A stretch of 5,768 bases of DNA from an uncultured Oscillospiraceae bacterium. Its GTDB lineage: Bacteria > Bacillota > Clostridia > Oscillospirales > Oscillospiraceae. Of this stretch, positions 1 to 5,048 are shown one piece after another; position 1 is the first letter of the stretch; each line of letters begins with the position of its first letter. The notes under the pieces were generated by a model. The model was given only the letters and a program-made list of their open reading frames with translations. It made no database searches and was not told the DNA's origin. Made by a program: the position numbers and the translations under genes. The DNA lies in NCBI GenBank assembly GCA_934662925.1, contig CAKUKL010000110.1:1-5768 (forward strand), written 5' to 3'.

Positions 1-586
1 CCACAGCGGCATGAGCCTTCTCAGCGTTGGCACAGGCGATACGCATGATGTTGATCTCGTCCTCGCTCTTGATCATGCGGGCCCAGTCCATGATGGGCTT
101 GCCGTGGATGCACTGGATGCCCTTCCGGGCAAAGGCCTCGCTGAACAGCATCTGGAGGGCGGTGCCGTCCAGCGCCAGCTTTTCATTGGTGATGCCGTAT
201 TCGGCCATCAGGCCGCCGACCCAGTTGACATAATTATTCAGCACGGGGTCGTAGGAATCCACGGCGGTGGGCTTGTAGAAGCCCAGCAGGGCGTGGATGC
301 GGCCCTCCATCCAGGGCATCCGGGGGATATGCCGGGCGGGCAGGTCGGCAATGACCAGATGGGGCTCGCCGTTCACCGGGAAGAACACGCACTGGCCCTC
401 CACCATCCGCATGGGGGTGGTGACGTAAAAGCCGGTGATGTAGCGGATGTTGTCCGGGTCGAAGGTAAGGATGGCGCCGACTCCGGCGCGCTTCATCTCG
501 GCGCGGGTGCGCTCCTTGCGGTAATTGCGAAGGCGGTCCATATTCACGCGCTCTTCATAGTCTACTGCAAATTTTCCAAACGGCAT
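1..586 (-). CDS. M24-family (creatinase / Xaa-Pro peptidase-like) protein, N-terminal part, cut by window edge
   Basis: This frame runs open from ATG at 586 to the left edge, giving 195 residues with no stop. The start is supported by AGGAGGA at 595-601, 8 nt upstream. The visible part is a creatinase-type N-terminal domain: the FDPDNIRYITGF block (residues 42-53) and the IKSEDEINIMR linker (172-182) are typical of what precedes the pita-bread catalytic domain. The metal ligands of that domain lie outside the window, so activity cannot be judged. The family includes Xaa-Pro aminopeptidases, creatinase, ectoine hydrolase and the DMSP lyase DddP. From memory, the N-terminal pattern (NxDxxRxYRxxR, then FDPxNIRY) looks closer to DddP/creatinase-like members than to housekeeping PepP/PepQ. 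There is no signal peptide or membrane segment in the visible part, so it is probably cytoplasmic. It is divergent from a beta-keto acid cleavage operon, which suggests a small-molecule or dipeptide hydrolase feeding the same pathway (inference). Confidence 0.85.
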   Translation of the reverse strand, partial: MPFGKFAVDYEERVNMDRLRNYRKERTRAEMKRAGVGAILTFDPDNIRYITGFYVTTPMRMVEGQCVFFPVNGEPHLVIADLPARHIPRMPWMEGRIHALLGFYKPTAVDSYDPVLNNYVNWVGGLMAEYGITNEKLALDGTALQMLFSEAFARKGIQCIHGKPIMDWARMIKSEDEINIMRIACANAEKAHAAV

Positions 587-697
587 AATTAAGATCCTCC
601 TGTTCAAAAAGTTTGGCTTCGGCGCTTCGCTGGCCTTATTGTAAAGGCTCCACCGGCAGAAGTGAAATTACAGGTTTGAATCTTAGATATAAGCCGC

Positions 698-768
698 GAT
701 TATAACAAACGAACAAACCGCCGTGTTATTAAGGTTTCAGAATCAGTGATATTAACCATGATTATAAC
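698..768. repeat. 9-bp direct repeat GATTATAAC in the divergent spacer
   Basis: GATTATAAC occurs at 698-706 and again at 760-768, offset by 62 bp, roughly six helical turns. The flanks do not match. Each copy contains a minus-strand TATAAT, and the left one overlaps the extended -10 of the M24 gene. The right copy ends 19 bp before the -35 of the operon promoter. It could be a regulator site or simply two -10-like elements in AT-rich DNA. Confidence 0.3.
699..707 (-). promoter_or_regulatory. Extended -10 promoter for the M24 gene
   Basis: Read on the minus strand, this is TGTTATAAT, a perfect -10 hexamer with the TGn extension. No convincing -35 lies 16-18 nt upstream, which fits an extended -10 promoter. 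Transcription would start near 690-692 and leave a leader of about 105 nt before ATG 586. A second minus-strand TATAAT at 761-766 lacks both a TGn and a -35. Confidence 0.5.
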
Positions 769-787
769 TGAGAAAAGGAAATCTGAT

Positions 788-815
788 TTTACATTTCCCG
801 TATGCCCCGTATAAT
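788..815 (+). promoter_or_regulatory. Sigma-A-type promoter of the dehydrogenase-BKACE operon
   Basis: TTTACA (788-793, five of six matches to the -35 consensus) is separated by 16 nt from a perfect TATAAT (810-815). The site lies in the AT-rich part of the divergent spacer. Transcription should start around 821-823, giving a leader of about 60 nt before ATG 883. The position also excludes the in-frame upstream ATG at 802, which would not be in the transcript. Confidence 0.75.
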
Positions 816-819
816 GGAC

Positions 820-861
820 GATGCCGGGACCGGCGCGGCCCTCCGGGCGGCACCCGGCATC
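820..861 (+). promoter_or_regulatory. GC-rich stem-loop at the predicted 5' end of the operon mRNA
   Basis: GATGCCGGG (820-828) pairs perfectly with CCCGGCATC (853-861). The 24-nt interior can form a smaller stem, GCCC 838-841 with GGGC 845-848. The predicted transcription start falls inside the left arm, so the stem would sit at the mRNA 5' end while the Shine-Dalgarno at 871-874 remains outside it. It may protect the mRNA 5' end or be a DNA operator. No T-run follows, so it is not a terminator. Confidence 0.5.
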
Positions 862-882
862 CGGATAAAAGGAGCTGATCGA

Positions 883-1827
883 ATGAAAGTCACATGTTAC
901 GCGTCCGGCGTCATCGGCACCAGCTGGGCGACGAATTTCGCCCTCAAGGGCTGCGAGGTCACCGTGTACGACCTGAACCGCGGCCTGCTGGCCCACGCAA
1001 AGCAGATGGTGCAGGACAACCTCTATCATCTGGCCCGGCAGAACTGCTTTTCCTTTGACTACATCCCGGACATCATGGACCGCATCCAGTATACTACAGA
1101 TCCGGAGGCCGCGGTAGCGGAAGCGGAGTTCATTCAGGAATCCGGCCCGGAAAAGCTGGAGCTGAAGCGGCAGTTCGCCGCACTGTTCGACCGCTGCGCC
1201 CCGGCGGACTGCATTGTGGCCTCCTCCACGTCGGGCCTGCGCATTTCCGACATCACTGCGGAGTCCGCCACCCCCGGGCGGTACATCGGCGCGCACCCCT
1301 TCAATCCCCCTCACCTCATCCCGCTGGTGGAGATCACCCGGGGACCGGAGACCCGGCAGGATGTGCTGGACCGGGCGGTGGCTTTTTACCGTGCCATGGG
1401 TAAGGAGCCCATCGTCCTTCAGAAGGAAAAAATCGGCTTTGTGGCCAATCGCCTGTCCCACGCGGTGCTTCGGGAGGTCATGAGCCTCGTGAATGAGGGC
1501 GTCTGCTCTCCGGAGGACGCGGACCGGGCGCTGACCTATGGCCCGGGGCTGCGCTGGGCGGCGGTGGGGCAGGTCATGATCGCCGAACTCGGCACCCAGG
1601 GCGGCGTCCGCGCGGGGACAGAGCGGTTCACGCCCCTCAATGAGTCCATTTTCCGCGACCTTGAAAACCGCACCACCGGTCCGGAGAACTGGGCGGACGT
1701 GGCGGAGGCCGGGGTCATCGCGGAAAAGCGGGACATGCCCGACTGGATCGGCCACACCACCGAGGACATCGCCGCCTTCCGGGACAACGTGCTGGTAGAT
1801 CTGCTGAAGCTGCACCGGAAGCTGTGA
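883..1827 (+). CDS. 3-hydroxyacyl-CoA dehydrogenase-family oxidoreductase, carnitine dehydrogenase / lambda-crystallin type
   Basis: Predicted cytoplasmic NAD-dependent dehydrogenase that oxidises a beta-hydroxy acid or its CoA ester to the beta-keto compound. The 314-residue length fits single-domain carnitine dehydrogenases and lambda-crystallin-like enzymes. Residues 1-30 form the Rossmann start, with ASGVIG (7-12) in place of the usual GxGxxG and an acidic Asp30 suited to NAD. The catalytic set of the family is visible: Ser117 in SSTSGL, His138 in AHPFNPP, Glu150 in PLVEI and Asn189 in VANRL. QESGPEKLELK (85-95) and YGPGLRWA (219-226) are the blocks that point to the carnitine dehydrogenase/L-gulonate dehydrogenase branch rather than butyryl-type HBD. 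ATG 883 is chosen because AAAAGGAG (867-874) lies 8 nt upstream; the in-frame ATG at 802 precedes the promoter -10. It is the first gene of a two-gene operon, 37 nt ahead of the BKACE gene, so its keto product is probably the BKACE substrate. The exact substrate is unknown; carnitine is a candidate only. Confidence 0.85.
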   Translation: MKVTCYASGVIGTSWATNFALKGCEVTVYDLNRGLLAHAKQMVQDNLYHLARQNCFSFDYIPDIMDRIQYTTDPEAAVAEAEFIQESGPEKLELKRQFAALFDRCAPADCIVASSTSGLRISDITAESATPGRYIGAHPFNPPHLIPLVEITRGPETRQDVLDRAVAFYRAMGKEPIVLQKEKIGFVANRLSHAVLREVMSLVNEGVCSPEDADRALTYGPGLRWAAVGQVMIAELGTQGGVRAGTERFTPLNESIFRDLENRTTGPENWADVAEAGVIAEKRDMPDWIGHTTEDIAAFRDNVLVDLLKLHRKL

Positions 1828-1864
1828 TCCGGACGGGCTGCCATACAAAAGGAGAGCTGAGATC

Positions 1865-2749
1865 ATGAACAAAACCATTATCACCGCCGCGCTGACCGGA
1901 GCGATCACCCCGGCGGGCTATCACATTCCCGAGACACCGGAGCAGATCGCCCAGGAGGCCTACGAATGCTGGAAGCTGGGCGCGGCGATCGTCCACATCC
2001 ACACCCGGGCGGAGGACGGCAAGGGCGCCATGAACACCGCCGCTTTTGCCGAGATCGTGCAGCGCATCCGTTCCTTTAAGTCCTGCGACGTTATCATCAA
2101 CTGCACTTCCTCCGGTCAGTCGCCGGATCACCCCGCCACAGACGAACAGCGCTATCTTCACCATATGACTGTCCCCGGCATCGAGATGGGCTCCTACGAC
2201 GCGGGCAGCTTCAACTGGATGCCCGGCTCGGTGTTTCTCAACACGCCGCAGTTTCTGGAGCGGCTGGGCGACGTCTACATGGAACGGGGCATCAAGCCCG
2301 AACTGGAGATTTTTGACGTGGGCATGTTGGGCGTGGCGGCCTATTTTGTGAAAAAGGGGCACCTGCCCACCCCGTGTCACTATCAGTTCTGCCTGGGCGT
2401 GCCGGGCGGGATGCCCGCCACGGTGGAAAACCTGCTCTACCTGAAAAACCACATTCCCGAGGGCTCCACCTGGTCCGCCTTCGGCGTCGGTGCCGGCCAA
2501 CTGCCCATCATGTACGCGGCGCTGGCCCTCGGCGGCCACATCCGCGTAGGCATGGAGGACAACGTGATCTACGGCCGGGACGAGGACGGCCGGAAGATCA
2601 TGGCCACCAACGCCATGCTGGTGGAGCGGGCCGTCCGGGCGGTCAAAACCTTCGGCAACCGCCCCGCCACTCCCGCAGAGGCCCGGAAAATGCTGGGCAT
2701 CCCCCAGCTGGACGGCTCCGCCGTCCGCAGTGCGCTGGGGATCTCCTGA
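1865..2749 (+). CDS. Beta-keto acid cleavage enzyme (BKACE / Kce family, DUF849)
   Basis: Members of this zinc-dependent TIM-barrel family condense a beta-keto acid with acetyl-CoA and release acetoacetate plus a shortened acyl-CoA. Characterised members act on 3-keto-5-aminohexanoate (Kce, lysine fermentation) and dehydrocarnitine. The 294-residue protein has the expected zinc ligands: His44 and His46 in VHIHTR, and Glu231 in RVGMEDN (228-233). Arg227, in the position of the Kce catalytic arginine, is followed by Asp232. PELEIFDVGM (145-154), LGVPGGMP (177-184) and the GGHIR block (223-227) are further family signatures. The TGAIT segment has Ile14 where, from memory, Kce has the amine-binding Glu14, so a 5-amino-3-keto acid is an unlikely substrate. 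The start has AAAAGGAG at 1847-1854, 10 nt upstream. It follows the dehydrogenase gene by 37 nt and is probably co-transcribed with it. Family assignment is firm; the substrate is open. Confidence 0.92.
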   Translation: MNKTIITAALTGAITPAGYHIPETPEQIAQEAYECWKLGAAIVHIHTRAEDGKGAMNTAAFAEIVQRIRSFKSCDVIINCTSSGQSPDHPATDEQRYLHHMTVPGIEMGSYDAGSFNWMPGSVFLNTPQFLERLGDVYMERGIKPELEIFDVGMLGVAAYFVKKGHLPTPCHYQFCLGVPGGMPATVENLLYLKNHIPEGSTWSAFGVGAGQLPIMYAALALGGHIRVGMEDNVIYGRDEDGRKIMATNAMLVERAVRAVKTFGNRPATPAEARKMLGIPQLDGSAVRSALGIS

Positions 2750-2764
2750 GCCTCCGGCTGCCGT

Positions 2765-2793
2765 CCCCGGGCGGTCACACCCGCCGCCCGGGG
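2765..2793 (+). repeat. GC-rich inverted repeat 3' of the BKACE gene
   Basis: CCCCGGGCGG (2765-2774) and CCGCCCGGGG (2784-2793) form a perfect 10-bp stem around a 9-nt loop. It begins 16 nt after the BKACE stop and lies directly before the bidirectional terminator. No T-run follows on the plus strand, so it is more likely a 3'-end stabilising hairpin than an independent terminator. Confidence 0.55.
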
Positions 2794-2799
2794 CAATAA

Positions 2800-2834
2800 A
2801 AAAGGGCCTGTCCGCGCAGCGGACAGGCCCTTTT
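2800..2834. terminator. Bidirectional intrinsic terminator between BKACE and obgE
   Basis: GGGCCTGTCCGC (2804-2815) and GCGGACAGGCCC (2819-2830) make a perfect 12-bp stem with a GCA loop, extended by four A-T pairs at the base. On the minus strand the stem is followed by TTTTTTATT, a strong terminator one base after the obgE stop. On the plus strand it is followed by TTTTCTC, weaker but usable for the BKACE operon. One element thus ends two convergent transcription units. Confidence 0.88.
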
Positions 2835-2835
2835 C

Positions 2836-4122
2836 TCATCTCTGATATTCGAATTCCAGATTATACAGACACACAAGGTCGCCGTCCTTCACGCCCGCGT
2901 CCTCCATCTGCCGGAACACGCCAGCCTCCCGGAGGCGCTTGTCGAACCAGTTGCGGCTCTCGTAGTCGTTGAAGTTGACGTTGGCCATGAGCTGGCGCAG
3001 CCACGGGCCGTCCACCAGCCAGATCTCGTCCTCGTCGTCCCGGACGATCTCCAGCGGGGCGGAGGTGTCCACCTCCGGGGACCGCTCCACGTAGGTCGGC
3101 TCAAACACGATGACCGGCGGCAGCTCCGCCAGCTCCGCGGCGGCTGCCAGCATCAGCTCCCGGGTGCCCTGATGGGTGGCGGCGGACATCTCGAACAGCG
3201 GGCAGCCCTTCGCCTCCACATGGGCGCGGAGCCGCTCCAGCAGCTCCGGGTCCTCCATCACATCCACCTTGTTGGCGGCCACCAGCATCTTGCGGCTGGC
3301 AAGCTCCGGTGACCACTGGGCAAGCTCGGCGCAGATGGTGTCGAAATCCTCCACCGGGTCCCGGCCCTCGCTGCCGGACACGTCCACCACGTGGATAAGC
3401 AGGCGGCAGCGGTCGATGTGCCGCAGGAAGTCGTGGCCAAGGCCCGCGCCCTCCGCCGCGCCCTCAATGATGCCGGGGATGTCGGCCAGCACGAAGGACT
3501 TGCCCTCGTCCATGGGCACCACGCCCAGATTGGGGGACAGGGTAGTGAAGTGGTAGTTGGCGATCTTGGGCTGGGCCCGGGTGACCACGCTGAGCAGGGT
3601 GGACTTGCCCACGTTGGGGAAGCCCACCAGACCCACGTCGGCCAGCAGCTTCAGCTCCAGCAGCACATCCCGGCTCTGGCCGGGCAGGCCTGCCTTGGCG
3701 AACCGGGGCACCTGACGGGTGGGGGTGGCGAAGTGCTTGTTGCCCCAGCCGCCGTTACCGCCCCGGGCCAGCACGAAGTCCTCGTCGCCGGACATGTCGC
3801 AGATGATCTCCCGGGTCTCGGCGTCCCGCACCACGGTGCCCCGGGGCACCCGGATGATGAGGGGCGCGCCGTCCTTGCCGGAGCAGCGCTTGCCCATGCC
3901 GTCCTGCCCGTTTTCCGCCACGTATTTGCGCTTGTAGCGGAAATCCATCAGGGTGGACATGTGGGAGTCCACCCGCAGGACGATGTTGCCGCCCCGGCCG
4001 CCGTCGCCGCCGTCCGGCCCGCCGGCAGCCACGTATTTTTCACGGTGGAAGGCCACGGCGCCGTTGCCGCCATTGCCCGCCCGGACCGTGATCCTCGCAG
4101 TGTCAATAAACTGATTGGCCAT
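2836..4122 (-). CDS. obgE: GTPase Obg/CgtA, ribosome assembly
   Basis: Essential cytoplasmic GTPase that binds the large ribosomal subunit precursor and links ribosome assembly to ppGpp and, in Bacillus, to stress and sporulation control. The 428 residues match the usual Firmicute length. The glycine-rich Obg fold occupies about 1-158 (AGNGGNG at 15-21, GGPDGGDGGRGG at 34-45). The G domain shows G1 GFPNVGKS (167-174), G2 Thr193-Thr194, G3 DIPG (214-217), G4 NKVD (284-287) and G5 SAA (313-315). A C-terminal OCT domain follows from about 350 to 428, with VNFNDYESRNWFDKRL (382-397). All GTPase motifs are intact. ATG 4122 has GGAGG at 4129-4133, 6 nt upstream. It is the last gene of the cluster and ends at the shared terminator. 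Its position behind rplU-prp-rpmA is the conserved Firmicute arrangement. Confidence 0.97.
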   Translation of the reverse strand: MANQFIDTARITVRAGNGGNGAVAFHREKYVAAGGPDGGDGGRGGNIVLRVDSHMSTLMDFRYKRKYVAENGQDGMGKRCSGKDGAPLIIRVPRGTVVRDAETREIICDMSGDEDFVLARGGNGGWGNKHFATPTRQVPRFAKAGLPGQSRDVLLELKLLADVGLVGFPNVGKSTLLSVVTRAQPKIANYHFTTLSPNLGVVPMDEGKSFVLADIPGIIEGAAEGAGLGHDFLRHIDRCRLLIHVVDVSGSEGRDPVEDFDTICAELAQWSPELASRKMLVAANKVDVMEDPELLERLRAHVEAKGCPLFEMSAATHQGTRELMLAAAAELAELPPVIVFEPTYVERSPEVDTSAPLEIVRDDEDEIWLVDGPWLRQLMANVNFNDYESRNWFDKRLREAGVFRQMEDAGVKDGDLVCLYNLEFEYQR

Positions 4123-4142
4123 TTGTTACCTCCAAAGTCGAT

Positions 4143-4170
4143 CCGGCGCCGCAGAATACTGCCGCGCCGG
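4143..4170 (-). repeat. Intergenic hairpin between the PPC gene and obgE
   Basis: CCGGCGC (4143-4149) pairs with GCGCCGG (4164-4170). After one G-G mismatch on the RNA (C-C on the plus strand), GCAG (4151-4154) pairs with CTGC (4159-4162) around a 4-nt loop. Only TTT follows on the minus strand, so termination is unlikely. It sits 10 bp upstream of the obgE Shine-Dalgarno and could be a processing or stability element. Confidence 0.6.
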
Positions 4171-4179
4171 GCTGGTCCG

Positions 4180-4602
4180 TCAGAATTCCAGCAGGTTCAG
4201 CCCGACTTCCTCGCTGAATTTCCGGCCCGCCTCGCCGGACCAGCGGCGGACGAAGATCTCCGCCGTAGCGGAGATGACCGCCCGGCTCAGGTGCCCGGCG
4301 GCGAACTCCCCGGTCACCGGATTGCAGACGGTGATGTGGATGTGCAGATAGGGTTTGCCGTCCTGCCGGGTGATATTCCCGGTGAGCTGGGCGATCTCAA
4401 ATTCTCCCTCGTGGCGGCTGGTGGTGTAGACCTTCCGCTTCGTGTCGAAAATGCCCACCGTCACGTCGTTGGCCGCGCCGATGCCGCTGACCTGCGCCAG
4501 ACGGATGTCCTCCGCTTCGCACAGGCGGGTGAGGGACTCCAGAATTTCGTCGCCCACCTCCAGCCGGACCAGCCAGCCCTCCGGATACGCCTGATATTTC
4601 AT
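4180..4602 (-). CDS. PPC (DUF296) domain protein
   Basis: A 140-residue protein made of one PPC/DUF296 domain. In plants this domain is joined to AT-hook DNA-binding segments; bacterial and archaeal stand-alone members form trimers, and their function is largely unknown. The family motifs are clear: VSGIGAAND (38-46), LHIHITV (86-92) with His87 and His89, and the TGEFAAGHL block (97-105) with His104. These three histidines are the likely metal site. There is no AT-hook, signal peptide or membrane segment. ATG 4602 is preceded by AGGAGG at 4609-4614 with 6-nt spacing. The frame stays open to 4704, but that extension would cross a terminator hairpin. The gene lies 57 nt upstream of obgE, where B. 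subtilis has spo0B. Its transcription is puzzling because the terminator T-run abuts its Shine-Dalgarno. The domain call is firm; no function can be assigned. Confidence 0.88.
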   Translation of the reverse strand: MKYQAYPEGWLVRLEVGDEILESLTRLCEAEDIRLAQVSGIGAANDVTVGIFDTKRKVYTTSRHEGEFEIAQLTGNITRQDGKPYLHIHITVCNPVTGEFAAGHLSRAVISATAEIFVRRWSGEAGRKFSEEVGLNLLEF

Positions 4603-4614
4603 GATGCGCCTCCT

Positions 4615-4653
4615 AAAAAAACGTCCCGGACAGAAGCTCGCTGTCCGGGACGT
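4615..4653 (-). terminator. Intrinsic terminator after rpmA, abutting the PPC gene ribosome binding site
   Basis: On the minus strand a perfect 13-bp stem (arms 4641-4653 and 4621-4633, loop 4634-4640) is followed by a run of seven T (4621-4615, the first also pairing in the stem). This is a textbook rho-independent terminator 74 nt after the rpmA stop. The very next bases, 4614-4609, are AGGAGG, the Shine-Dalgarno of the PPC gene. It should end most rplU-prp-rpmA transcripts, and any readthrough would feed PPC and obgE. Confidence 0.88.
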
Positions 4654-4727
4654 CTGGCAATACGATTGGGTCGCGCCTGACCTTCGCGCGGCATGACAAC
4701 TCACCCGCGGCGGCCCGGCGCGTCAGG

Positions 4728-5012
4728 TCACTGAGCGATCTCGACGATGGAGACCTTCTTGCGGTCCTTGCCCATGCGCTCGAACTTCACCTTGCCGTCC
4801 TTCAGGGCGAACAGGGTGTCGTCGCTGCCCTTGCCCACGTTGGTGCCGGGGTGAATGTGGGTACCGCGCTGACGAACCAGAACGTTGCCGGCCAGAACGA
4901 ACTGACCGTCGCCGCGCTTCACGCCCAGACGCTTGGCCTCGGAGTCACGGCCGTTCTTGGTGGAACCGCCGCCCTTCTTATGGGCGAAAAACTGGATGCT
5001 GATCTTAAGCAT
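4728..5012 (-). CDS. rpmA: 50S ribosomal protein L27 (extended precursor form)
   Basis: L27 sits near the peptidyl-transferase centre of the large subunit, with its N-terminus reaching the tRNA acceptor ends. The 94-residue product begins [17 protein letters not shown]. This is the Firmicute precursor form, in which Prp cleaves after Phe9 to expose the mature Ala-His-Lys-Lys end. The rest is conserved: [16 protein letters not shown] (17-32), LVRQRGT (45-51), [12 protein letters not shown] (58-69) and DGKVKFE (72-78). ATG 5012 is chosen over the in-frame ATG 5024 because AAAGGA (5024-5029) lies 11 nt upstream of 5012 but touches 5024, and because the family N-terminus is MLK. The Shine-Dalgarno lies in the loop of a 7-bp stem. 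The gene follows prp by 36 nt and is followed by a strong terminator. Confidence 0.96.
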   Translation of the reverse strand: MLKISIQFFAHKKGGGSTKNGRDSEAKRLGVKRGDGQFVLAGNVLVRQRGTHIHPGTNVGKGSDDTLFALKDGKVKFERMGKDRKKVSIVEIAQ

Positions 5013-5038
5013 AGTCTTTTCCATCCTTTCTAAAGACT
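5013..5038 (-). promoter_or_regulatory. Stem-loop presenting the rpmA Shine-Dalgarno in its loop
   Basis: On the minus strand AGTCTTT (5038-5032) can pair with AAAGACT (5019-5013), immediately before the rpmA ATG. The 12-nt loop contains AAAGGA, the ribosome binding site. The stem is short and mostly A-U, so it would be weak. It may tune translation initiation or be coincidental. Confidence 0.4.
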
Positions 5039-5048
5039 TTTTGAGGAC

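Noticed and set aside
11..592. 193-residue plus-strand reading frame
   Set aside because: It is antisense to the M24 gene, whose frame has clear family motifs and a good Shine-Dalgarno; the plus-strand protein has no recognisable motif.
633..648. GCCTT/AAGGC inverted repeat in the M24 leader
   Set aside because: Only 5 bp of stem with no T-run directly after it; not distinguishable from chance, and no riboswitch signature was seen around it.
761..766. Second minus-strand TATAAT as the M24 promoter
   Set aside because: It has neither a TGn extension nor a recognisable -35; the copy at 699-704 is better supported.
802..882. Upstream in-frame ATG for the dehydrogenase
   Set aside because: It precedes the -10 box at 810-815 and has no Shine-Dalgarno; the Rossmann fold begins properly at ATG 883.
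700..1908. 402-residue minus-strand frame
   Set aside because: Shadow of the dehydrogenase gene in GC-rich DNA; it has no family similarity I recognise and starts inside the BKACE gene.
883..2749. Lysine fermentation (kdd-kce) operon
   Set aside because: The partner gene is a hydroxyacyl-CoA-dehydrogenase-fold protein, not a 3,5-diaminohexanoate dehydrogenase, and the BKACE has Ile14 in place of the amine-binding Glu.
1715..2839. 374-residue minus-strand frame
   Set aside because: Antisense to the BKACE gene and crossing the terminator; composition is typical of a GC-rich shadow frame.
3391..4680. 429-residue plus-strand frame
   Set aside because: Antisense to obgE and the PPC gene, spanning their hairpins and ribosome binding sites; no motifs.
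4603..4704. N-terminal extension of the PPC protein to ATG 4704
   Set aside because: It would translate through the terminator hairpin and the real Shine-Dalgarno, and the extra residues do not belong to the PPC fold.
5013..5024. ATG 5024 as rpmA start
   Set aside because: The Shine-Dalgarno touches this codon, and the Firmicute L27 precursor begins at MLK, which is ATG 5012.
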